DNA from: Acidobacteriaceae bacterium
GTDB lineage: Bacteria > Acidobacteriota > Terriglobia > Terriglobales > Acidobacteriaceae
Assembly (NCBI GenBank): GCA_025449575.1
Contig: JANWJB010000182.1
Span: 1-35,510, forward strand
Direction: 5' to 3'
Length of the DNA: 35,510 nt
Both the position numbers and the translations under genes were made by a program. Of this stretch, positions 16,612-23,525 are shown piece by piece (the first letter of the stretch is position 1; each line of letters opens with the position of its first letter). Below the pieces are notes generated by a model that saw only the letters and a list, made by a program, of their open reading frames with translations, was not told the origin of the DNA and did no database searches.

Positions 16612-17328
16612 CTATTTGGTCAGCTCAAGCGTGGATTCAAGCGCGCGCAGCGCGGCGCGTTGCTCCGCGAGCTGCCGCCGCCGTTCGACCGTGTAGCGCA
16701 GGCTGGTGACGAGGATGCCCCAGGCCAGCCATGCGGCAAGGTTCCACCCCAGCGCCACCCACATCTTGGGCGCCAAGCCGGAGTCCGGGCCGCCGCCGAT
16801 GACCGGCGAGGGATGCTGGGTGCGCCACCAGCGCGTGGACATGTAGACGATCGGTGCATCGAGGTAGCCGAAGATCGCCACCACCGCGGCCAGACTCCGC
16901 ATCTGTTCTCCTGCTGCGAATCGGCGCAGCAGCAGGTAACTGACGTAGATCAGCCACAGAACGAACATGCTCGTCAGCCGCGCATCCCACGTCCACCAGA
17001 TGCCCCATACCGGGCGCGCCCAGAGCGGCCCCGTGACGAGGACGACGGTCGAGAAGATGACGCCCATCTCCGCGGAGGCCAGAGCCAGAGCGTCCGCACC
17101 AATCGCGCGCAGAGGGTGGTTGCGGCGTGAGGCAAGGTAAACGATGGAGGCAACAAAACTGACGAAGAGAAAAAGGAAGGCGTTCCAGCCGGCGGGAACG
17201 TGCCAATAGAAGATGCGCTGGATGTTGCCCATCGTCGCTTCCATGGGCGCGACATACATCGCCTGGTAAAATCCGTAGCCGAGCAGAGCGGCGGTTAGAA
17301 CGGCCCATCCCCAGCGAAGGCTCTTCAT
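16612..17328 (-). CDS. ccmC: Cytochrome c biogenesis haem-handling protein CcmC
   Basis: A 238-residue protein with six membrane helices and the tryptophan-rich WWD motif (GPLWARPVWGIWWTWDARLT, D115). Conserved haem-ligand histidines are H43 (IFYWHVPAGW) and H172 (WWRTQHPSP). CcmC loads haem onto the chaperone CcmE with CcmABD in system I cytochrome c maturation. I prefer the ATG at 17328 (GGGAG 8 bases upstream) over a GTG nine bases earlier. The gene is followed by a CcmD-like gene, but ccmA, ccmB and ccmE are not here; upstream, 124 bases away, lies the end of the phage block, which may have separated this pair from the rest of a ccm cluster. Confidence 0.93.
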   Translation of the reverse strand: MKSLRWGWAVLTAALLGYGFYQAMYVAPMEATMGNIQRIFYWHVPAGWNAFLFLFVSFVASIVYLASRRNHPLRAIGADALALASAEMGVIFSTVVLVTGPLWARPVWGIWWTWDARLTSMFVLWLIYVSYLLLRRFAAGEQMRSLAAVVAIFGYLDAPIVYMSTRWWRTQHPSPVIGGGPDSGLAPKMWVALGWNLAAWLAWGILVTSLRYTVERRRQLAEQRAALRALESTLELTK

Positions 17329-17452
17329 GACTCTCACTCCCGACCCCTATATTAGTGCATTTTGTCATGCCAGGAGTGGGAACAGGAGATCGGCGTGAGG
17401 ATTGGGCCGGAAGGGTTTGCGGTTCGCTCGCGAAATGGGGGCTGCAGCGTCC

Positions 17453-19021
17453 TCATCCCCGGCCAAGCCTTCTTCCCATCCCTAGCCGCCCGCCCATGCG
17501 GATCGCCGTATCCTCTTCTCCCAACTCGTCCAGCCGCTGCTGCCAGCGCACCGAAGCTGAGCCGAGGTCCAACCCTTCCACCGCCTCCTTGAGGATCTGC
17601 TCGCGCGGTTTCTCCGCCTGCTGGATGAAGCTGTAGAGAGCATAACGAGTCTCGTCCGCCACGTCGTCCAGCGGATCGCCCGCCACTTTGCGAATATCGC
17701 CCGGCCGCGATTCGTCATGCATACGCGTGCGGATGGCTTCAAAAGTCTTTGGGCAGACGTCGGTGATTTCGAACTCTCCGGTGCGCAGCATTCGGTAGAG
17801 TAGCTGCCAGCCGCCGGCGCGGTCGTTGGACGCGCGCTCGCAGGCGGCGTCCCACGGCTCCAAAACTTCGTTGATCTGATCGGCAATGGTGTGCCCGTCG
17901 CCAATCTCCTTGAAATTTGCCGGGTCAAGATAGGCAGCCACGATGCGCCGCCGTTGTCCATCCAGCGGCGGCTTGATGAAGGCCTCCACCACCATCTCCG
18001 CCAGCTCATAGGCCGGCACATGCGGAACGACTATCTCGCCGATCTTGCGGATGCGTCCCTCGGGAAACTCCGGGCCGGCGGCCTGCGGAATGCGCCGCCC
18101 GTCCATGCCCGGCACATCGATCCGCGCATGGCGCTCCGCCGGTCCTCGCACATAGAGGCCCGCGGAAGAAGAGGATTTGCCGTAGCCGTAGTCAATGGAG
18201 AGAAAGTGATTGTGCCACCACTCCACGCCGGCTTCGGCCAGGGGCCGAACCATGCCTTTGTTGAGGAAAGGGAAGTAGGCCCCCTCAAGCGCGCACCAGC
18301 ACCCTTGCTCCATTGCTGCCGCGGCTCCGCCCGCCATCATGTGCAGGCGTTGAGCATAATCGGCATCGAGCAGGGTGTGGTCGGAGAGTTTGCCGGGAAT
18401 GAAGGCGACGGAGAAGGGAATCGCCGCTCCATCGGAGGGCCACGCGCGATCGCGGTAGAGTTGTCCAGGCTGGGCCGACTGCTGTGGGCTGTGCACCGGG
18501 CAGTGCCCATGCAGAAAGAGAGCCTGGTGCCAGGCCGCTCCCGGTCCGCCGGGATTCGACGTCAGCCGCATGCGCAGTCGCAGCCGGCGGTCGGTCGAGC
18601 TGAGCCGGCCGAGAATGTTGCGGATCTGTTTTTCGGTGTGCAGGGTCGATTCGTCGAATCCGATGAAGGAGTAGCGCGGCCCTAAGTACTTCCACACGTC
18701 GTCGTCGTTGCGCATGTAAGCGAAGCGAATTGTAGCGCCGGAGGGAAAGGTCCACTTATATCGTGGCGGACCAACAAAGACTCCGCCCAGCGGCGTGTAG
18801 AGCCGGCGCGTCTTGTCGATAATGTCGGTCATCTCCGAGAAGGTCGCGCGAAAGATGATGGCCCGGAGGTTGGGGTTCTCATACTCCTGGACCGCGTCCA
18901 TCAGCATGGTCTCGGTCTTAAGGGAGCCGGCGGAGCCGCCGAAGAAGAGGATGTCGGCCTCCGAGTCGAGAGCCGCCTGCTGCGCGGCTGTCGCCGGATG
19001 CCAGCGATAGCTGTTCCTCAT
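17453..19021 (-). CDS. Phage terminase large subunit (TerL)
   Basis: A 522-residue protein. N-terminal ATPase: P-loop GGSAGSLKT (residues 28-36; Leu34 sits where Gly is usual) and Walker B YSFIGFDE with D123 and E124. C-terminal RNase H-like nuclease begins at FLSIDYGYGKSSS, where D277 is a likely metal ligand. TerL cuts phage DNA and pumps it into the prohead through the portal. The length is normal for the family. It is preceded 9 bases upstream by the TerS candidate and has a GGGGAAG ribosome site. As the last gene of the block it takes the place of gp19 in T7. Confidence 0.93.
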   Translation of the reverse strand: MRNSYRWHPATAAQQAALDSEADILFFGGSAGSLKTETMLMDAVQEYENPNLRAIIFRATFSEMTDIIDKTRRLYTPLGGVFVGPPRYKWTFPSGATIRFAYMRNDDDVWKYLGPRYSFIGFDESTLHTEKQIRNILGRLSSTDRRLRLRMRLTSNPGGPGAAWHQALFLHGHCPVHSPQQSAQPGQLYRDRAWPSDGAAIPFSVAFIPGKLSDHTLLDADYAQRLHMMAGGAAAAMEQGCWCALEGAYFPFLNKGMVRPLAEAGVEWWHNHFLSIDYGYGKSSSSAGLYVRGPAERHARIDVPGMDGRRIPQAAGPEFPEGRIRKIGEIVVPHVPAYELAEMVVEAFIKPPLDGQRRRIVAAYLDPANFKEIGDGHTIADQINEVLEPWDAACERASNDRAGGWQLLYRMLRTGEFEITDVCPKTFEAIRTRMHDESRPGDIRKVAGDPLDDVADETRYALYSFIQQAEKPREQILKEAVEGLDLGSASVRWQQRLDELGEEDTAIRMGGRLGMGRRLGRG

Positions 19022-19030
19022 CTTCCCCGC

Positions 19031-19420
19031 TTACTCATCGTCTGCCACCTTGGCGCATGTTCGAGCGGAGGATAGGCGTTTGGAAATAACGGCCGATTTG
19101 CTCCGCGGCCCCACAACAGTCCGCGTCTCTTTCTCTGAAACCTCGCGCGCCGCCTCTCTCAGCCATGCCGAGCGATAAATCTGCTGCTGTGGCCGGGCGG
19201 CCGAAGGATCGTCGCCGCTCTCCTCCAGCGCCAGTTCCTCGCAGAGCGAGTCCAACGCTTTGAGCTGGCCGGTGATTGTCCCCTTAGTGACCTCGGGATC
19301 GAGATTGGCCAGCTCCCAGTACTTGCGCAATATCTCTGCACGGCCAATGGCCGGTTGACGCGCTCCGAGATTGGAAGAGCCGGAGCTCGCCGCTTGCTCG
19401 CCTGCCTCTGTTCTACGCAT
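19031..19420 (-). CDS. Probable phage terminase small subunit
   Basis: A 129-residue polar, helical protein. The core AEILRKYWELANLDPEVTKG, followed by TITGQLKALDSLCEEL, resembles the N-terminal DNA-binding part of small terminases, and the gene lies directly before TerL, where TerS is expected. TerS recognises the packaging site and modulates TerL. Its start overlaps the stop of the preceding 442-residue gene by 8 bases, so it is translationally coupled. The family match is by eye and position, not by a search. Confidence 0.65.
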   Translation of the reverse strand: MRRTEAGEQAASSGSSNLGARQPAIGRAEILRKYWELANLDPEVTKGTITGQLKALDSLCEELALEESGDDPSAARPQQQIYRSAWLREAAREVSEKETRTVVGPRSKSAVISKRLSSARTCAKVADDE

Positions 19421-20741
19421 GATCGAGCGGAGTGCGATCCTTCGCCGCAGCGCCTGAACTTGCCGAATCCTCCGCGCGCTTGGCCGGTCGAAAGCCGGTG
19501 CTGTCTTCCCAAAGCCGCAGATCCTGCCGCCGCAGCGTCAGGCTCTTTCCCGCCGCCGTGCGCACGCGGGCGATCTTCAGATTGGGGTCGAGGTATAGGA
19601 CGGTGGCTCGCGCGCCATCCGGCAGCGATACCGCGGAGCCCTTGCGGAGGGCATTTGCCGCTCCGTTTGTCGCTCCAGTCGTCGCTCCGTTCATCGCTCT
19701 GGCAGGAGCGGCCTCCGCGCCGCGGGCTCCTGCGCGATTTCTCATATTGAATCGCGCCATCGCCGCGTCGTTCTCTCGCTTGGCTGCCGCTTGCGCCGTC
19801 GGCGCGTTTCTGCCCGCCAGTTTGGCATCGCGCGCTGCTTTGTACTTCTTATGCTCTACGCGGTTTGCTTCCATAACCTCGCGGGGAACGATCTGCAGTT
19901 CCTGCGATGCGCCATTCGGCATCTGTAACTGCATCGAATAGCTGCGGTAGCCATACTCAGGATCGCCATGAGCGAAGGTATCCTTCACCCGGACCACCGG
20001 GAAGCGTGTGCGAACGGCGGCGATCACCGCGTCCTTAGCCGCCGGTGAGGAGACCGCGATCTGCGCCGCGCCGTAATCGCTGACCGTTTGCGGCGGCTGC
20101 CCTTCGAGCGCAATCTTTTCCGCTAGCCGGTCGGGGCTTTTCGCCGCTCGGCTGGCGGCAAACTTGGCTCCCGGTATCTGCGCCACCGCCTCTTCCAGTC
20201 CGGCCCGGTATGCGCTCATAGCGTCGGTGGCCAGCGCCTGATTGACGGCGGGATTGTCGGTGGGTTGCGTAATTCTGCGTCCCGATCGCGAGTCGGTCGC
20301 GCCGACGGCCTGCGGACGGTTGCCTGCCCGAAGAACTTCAGCGCGCAATGCCGGATCGCGCAGATCGGCGCGCGCCGCCTGCGCGCCGCGCCATCCGATC
20401 ACCGCGGGCGTTCCGATGGCCGGCGCTCCACTGCTGTTCCCGGCGCCAAGGCTGTTGGCGAAATATCCTGCCAGTCCGCGCCGGATTCTATGCAGAGGCG
20501 AGCTCTTCGCTCCCGGAGCCTTCTCCGCCGGCGGATCCGGCAGCCGCTTGGGCACTGCCTGCGAGGGCGCCGTGCGCAAGCTGCCGGTTAGCGGCGTGCT
20601 CGCGCCCGGCTCGGTCGGCGGAGGCGAGTCTGGAGGCGAGGCCACCAGGGCCTGCGCCGGCGCCGGCGAGATCAGCCCTTGCAGAATCTGCGTCGCGTTG
20701 CTGTCATCGTCAAACGGGGAGAGGTCCTGGTCGTCTGCCAT
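19413..20741 (-). CDS. Virion-cluster protein with RelA/SpoT-synthetase-like segment
   Basis: A 442-residue protein. Residues 1-80 are a disordered Pro/Ala/Ser-rich tail. Residues about 185-305 resemble the (p)ppGpp synthetase fold: a basic helix (R205, K209 in DRLAEKIALEG), D222 in VSDYGAAQIAV (like DxxGxRI), VKDTF (K253-D254), GYRSYSMQLQ with Tyr268 where the guanine-stacking Tyr sits, and E281 in QELQI (like the catalytic Glu of EIQIRT). The usual His after GYRSY is Ser. The C-terminus (about 365-415) looks like a small beta-barrel (GSAVSLPDGARATVLYLD). It sits between a putative internal virion protein and TerS, so the protein may be packaged and injected. Assignment is by motif only. Confidence 0.55.
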   Translation of the reverse strand: MADDQDLSPFDDDSNATQILQGLISPAPAQALVASPPDSPPPTEPGASTPLTGSLRTAPSQAVPKRLPDPPAEKAPGAKSSPLHRIRRGLAGYFANSLGAGNSSGAPAIGTPAVIGWRGAQAARADLRDPALRAEVLRAGNRPQAVGATDSRSGRRITQPTDNPAVNQALATDAMSAYRAGLEEAVAQIPGAKFAASRAAKSPDRLAEKIALEGQPPQTVSDYGAAQIAVSSPAAKDAVIAAVRTRFPVVRVKDTFAHGDPEYGYRSYSMQLQMPNGASQELQIVPREVMEANRVEHKKYKAARDAKLAGRNAPTAQAAAKRENDAAMARFNMRNRAGARGAEAAPARAMNGATTGATNGAANALRKGSAVSLPDGARATVLYLDPNLKIARVRTAAGKSLTLRRQDLRLWEDSTGFRPAKRAEDSASSGAAAKDRTPLDHA

Positions 20742-20744
20742 TGC

Positions 20745-21311
20745 TTATCTGCCACCCAAAATCTTGCCCGCGGCCCCGGCCACACTGCCGCCCAGTTGAT
20801 CCCAGAAGCTCGGCGTTCTGGCCGCGCCTTCCTCAGTTTCAAGTTCGTTGTTGCCCTGGTTGCCGCCCGCGCCAAAGAGACCAGCTTCCATCTCCTCCGG
20901 TTCCGCCGAGGCCTGGAGCGCGTCCCGGTTGTAACCCGCCTCGCCGGCAATCCGCTGCTGCTGCGCCTGCGCCAGATCGCTGGAAAGGTTGCGCGTGTTT
21001 TGCTCCGCTGCGCTAGCCGCCGTCGCCGCGTCCGCCGCCGAATTCTGGCCCGTCCTCCGCGCCTGTGCCTGCAGTGCGCCCTGAAGCGAATTCGCTCCCG
21101 CGTCCGACAGGTTCGTCAGTGCGGGATTGATCGTCTGGTCGAACTCCCCGCCCTGGGTGTAGGGATTGCCCGAGACAAAATGCGACAATTCGCTTTGGTA
21201 GTTGCCCACATCGTTCTGTGCCGCTCCAAAGGCGTTTTGAGCGTTGCCGAAGTTCTGGGCGTTCTGCCCGGCAGCCGTGTTGAAGGTTTGCGTGCTCTGT
21301 CCTCTGCTCAT
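20745..21311 (-). CDS. Gln/Ala/Asn-rich phage protein, putative internal virion protein
   Basis: A 188-residue protein rich in Ala, Gln, Asn and Gly with heptad-like helical stretches (e.g. ALQAQARRTGQNSAADAATA, LSSDLAQAQQQRIAGEAGYN) and a Gly-rich C-terminus (GGSVAGAAGKILGGR). The size, composition and place after the fibre-like genes recall gp14 of T7, an internal core protein released into the cell at infection. The ATG at 21311 overlaps the preceding stop as ATGA; an upstream in-frame start is a shadow of the preceding gene. No enzymatic motif is seen. Function is inferred from position and composition. Confidence 0.55.
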   Translation of the reverse strand: MSRGQSTQTFNTAAGQNAQNFGNAQNAFGAAQNDVGNYQSELSHFVSGNPYTQGGEFDQTINPALTNLSDAGANSLQGALQAQARRTGQNSAADAATAASAAEQNTRNLSSDLAQAQQQRIAGEAGYNRDALQASAEPEEMEAGLFGAGGNQGNNELETEEGAARTPSFWDQLGGSVAGAAGKILGGR

Positions 21312-21724
21312 TCGGTCCCTCTCAAGTCCTTGGCGAAATGCGCCAGTTCGCGATCCACACACTCAAAGCCCGCCCGCCGCAGCGGCTTCTGGATCGCCTT
21401 TTTCAGTTGGCGCGGCACAAAGCATTCCAGCCAGCGATATCCCTGCAGCTTCAGCACATATGCCAGCCCGGCAACTTCGCGCCGCGAAAACGCCGTTGCC
21501 TTCGCGTCACAGCCTACGAAGCGCATCTCCGCAATGCGTTCCACGTAGACGCAGTTGTGAATGGCGCCCTGCTCGTCCACGCCCACCAGCGCGATGGCGA
21601 TCTGCGGACTGAAGAGATAGGGCAGCTCGTAGTTCGTTCCCTGCGCCGCCTGGTGCGCGCTATGCAGCCGCACGATCTCAGGCCAATCCTCTTCCGTCGC
21701 CTGCCGCAGCGCGATGCGCCTCAC
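21308..21724 (-). CDS. GNAT-like acetyltransferase in phage block
   Basis: A 138-residue protein: IALRQATEEDWPEIVRLHSA is a typical GNAT N-terminus (beta1-alpha1), and FSRREVAGLAYVLKLQGYRW with the final RRAGFECVDRELAHFAKDL fits the later strands. The acetyl-CoA loop is degenerate (no clear RxxGxG/A), so it may be inactive or bind another acyl-CoA. Similar short GNATs occur in podovirus late regions, of unknown target. Start and stop both overlap neighbours as ATGA, showing tight coupling. Confidence 0.6.
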   Translation of the reverse strand: MRRIALRQATEEDWPEIVRLHSAHQAAQGTNYELPYLFSPQIAIALVGVDEQGAIHNCVYVERIAEMRFVGCDAKATAFSRREVAGLAYVLKLQGYRWLECFVPRQLKKAIQKPLRRAGFECVDRELAHFAKDLRGTE

Positions 21725-21981
21725 TTCACCCGCACTCCGTGCCGGGCGGCATATGCAGCTATGTTTTCTTTGGAGCGATCCAGCGCGGCGCTCACCTTGT
21801 CCACAGCAGCCTTGGGATCAATCTCGTCGAGATTGTCTTTGGGGTACACCGCGCCGCAGCCCGGGCACCTCTCATGGCCGATGGCGATCTGTAACATGTG
21901 GCGGTTGCCGTGCTCGTCTCGCAGCTCGATGTTGTGATAGCCGCTGCCACTGTCAATGTGCTGGCTGTGGATACGAAACAC
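21721..21981 (-). CDS. Small phage protein of unknown function (CxxC)
   Basis: An 86-residue protein I do not recognise. It starts with GTG at 21981, which shares a base with the stop (TAG) of the preceding gene, and its own stop overlaps the GNAT start as ATGA. A single CPGC pair (HERCPGCGAVYP) in a beta-rich N-terminal half, followed by a helical, charged C-terminus (AALDRSKENIAAYAARHG). The motif could bind zinc as a dimer. A structural or DNA-binding role cannot be decided. Confidence 0.6.
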   Translation of the reverse strand: MFRIHSQHIDSGSGYHNIELRDEHGNRHMLQIAIGHERCPGCGAVYPKDNLDEIDPKAAVDKVSAALDRSKENIAAYAARHGVRVK

Positions 21982-22442
21982 TATGCCGCCTCCGCCAAGT
22001 ACCTTGCTCTCGCCGAGCCGGCGGCCCCATTCGCTGCGATCTCCGCCGCCTCCAGCAGCGCGCCGACCACTTCCTCCTGTCGGCGCGCCGGGTCGTCATT
22101 CCAGTCCGCCACCAGGCTGGTGCCAATCGCCCGCACAATCGCCTCGTAAGCGGCGTGGATGTTGGCTCGCGGGTCCAGGTCGTGCTCACAGTAGAGAGCG
22201 CCCAACAGGCAGCGCGAGCGAACCGAATCTTCATGCACCGCGCGTCGCGCGAAAGTTCCGGTTCCGTCTTCCAGGCGGCCTAGATAGTGCTGCGTCCATG
22301 CTCCCGGCTGGCCCACGCGATAGGCCGCCTTGCGCAGTATCTCCGCTGCCAGCGCGGCCGGAGACGCAATCTCCTCCGCCACGTTTTCCGCGTTCAAAGC
22401 CAGTGCCATTCCTTCGCCGCAAGCCTGCTCACACATTGGCAT
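21981..22442 (-). CDS. DUF6197-like protein in phage block
   Basis: A 153-residue protein. The core (about 25-145) matches the DUF6197 layout: an ILRKAAYRV helix, WTQHYLGRLEDG, RCLLGALYCEHD and SLVADWNDDPARRQEEVVG. The domain, found in phages and actinobacteria, has no assigned role. I choose the ATG at 22442, just after GGAGGGAGG; another ATG at 22457 is possible. It overlaps the end of the fibre-like gene by 14 bases. Cys residues near the N-terminus (CEQAC) are unlikely to be a metal site alone. Confidence 0.65.
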   Translation of the reverse strand: MPMCEQACGEGMALALNAENVAEEIASPAALAAEILRKAAYRVGQPGAWTQHYLGRLEDGTGTFARRAVHEDSVRSRCLLGALYCEHDLDPRANIHAAYEAIVRAIGTSLVADWNDDPARRQEEVVGALLEAAEIAANGAAGSARARYLAEAA

Positions 22443-23523
22443 ACAACCTCCCTCCATTGCTTCCCGTTGTGCCGCCGCCTCCGGCCGCACCTCCGCTTAC
22501 GCCGCCGCTCGGCGTGACCACCGGCGACGACGAATAACCGCTGCCTGCATTCCCCGGAACTACCTGAACCACGCTGCCGCTCTCCACCACGGCGGTTGCT
22601 GTCGCGCCCGTCCCGGTTGAGTCGCTGATCGTCAACAGCGGCGGAGCGGTCAGGTCATTGCCCGCACTCACAATCTGATAGGCGACGATCGAGCCCGAGA
22701 CCACGACCGCCTTGATCTCCGGCAGCACCAGTCCGCCTCCATTCGCAATCACGGAGACTTTTCCCACCGGAACCCATGAATCGGCGAATGTTTCTGTGAG
22801 CGACGACTTCAACTGATACTGCGCGCCATCCCAGATCACATACGCATCCCTGCCGTAGGCCACGTTGAGAATCGTGCCCGCGGGAATCGCCTGCGAACTC
22901 TCTCCCACGATGCGCGACCACGACGTGCCGACCCCGCCCGAGCCGTAGATCCGCACCGTCGCCGCTGCGCCGTCGGCTATACTGTCTACCGTCGCGAAGT
23001 TCGATTGGTTCAGCGCAACGTTGTTTTCCGTCGCCGCCGAGCTTTGCTTTCCCGCGCTGATCGCGCCGCCCGGCAGCACGCTATGGCTGTTCCAGGTTTT
23101 CTGGTCATAGCTGGAGCGCAGCCGCCAGTAGAGCGTGGCGCCGGGATTGGGAATGGTGTAGCTGGTGTTGGTTGACACCGGATACGTCGTCACGCCGGCC
23201 GTGAAATTGGGCGCCGGCGAGCTGGAGACTTCATGGTAGATCGGCGTGTTGGTCGGGTTCTTCGGCGCGCTGCTGCCGCCGGCCGCCTGCGGCAGAGCGA
23301 TCGAAACGGCGAATTGCCCGTTGGCTCCGCGCACCGTCAATTGCGACGCCGCCGGAGGCCCGCTGAACGCCACGGCAGAGGCGTCTACCTTCTGAATCGG
23401 CCCCGCGCCAATCTGCTGGTATACCGATTGCAGCTCGTTGTAGACGCCCGTCAGCGTCTCCCGCAGCTCGTTATTGCCCTTGGCTGCGGAGTTGATCTGG
23501 CCCAGATTCAGTTTCAGCGCCAC
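22429..23523 (-). CDS. Phage tail fibre/appendage-like protein
   Basis: A 364-residue protein from a GTG at 23523, two bases after the stop of the nozzle-like gene. The N-terminus (LGQINSAAKGNNELRETLTG, then VYNELQSVYQQIG) is helical and may be the attachment domain. The rest is Gly/Ser/Thr/Val-rich beta structure with short repeats (VVESGSVVQVVPGNAGSGYS) and a fibronectin-like segment (YTIPNPGATLYWRLRSSYDQ). It ends in a Gly-rich tail. This fits a receptor-binding or appendage protein, but no known depolymerase or lectin motif is seen. Position after the nozzle gene supports the call. Confidence 0.5.
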   Translation of the reverse strand: MALKLNLGQINSAAKGNNELRETLTGVYNELQSVYQQIGAGPIQKVDASAVAFSGPPAASQLTVRGANGQFAVSIALPQAAGGSSAPKNPTNTPIYHEVSSSPAPNFTAGVTTYPVSTNTSYTIPNPGATLYWRLRSSYDQKTWNSHSVLPGGAISAGKQSSAATENNVALNQSNFATVDSIADGAAATVRIYGSGGVGTSWSRIVGESSQAIPAGTILNVAYGRDAYVIWDGAQYQLKSSLTETFADSWVPVGKVSVIANGGGLVLPEIKAVVVSGSIVAYQIVSAGNDLTAPPLLTISDSTGTGATATAVVESGSVVQVVPGNAGSGYSSSPVVTPSGGVSGGAAGGGGTTGSNGGRLYANV

Positions 23524-23525
23524 CG

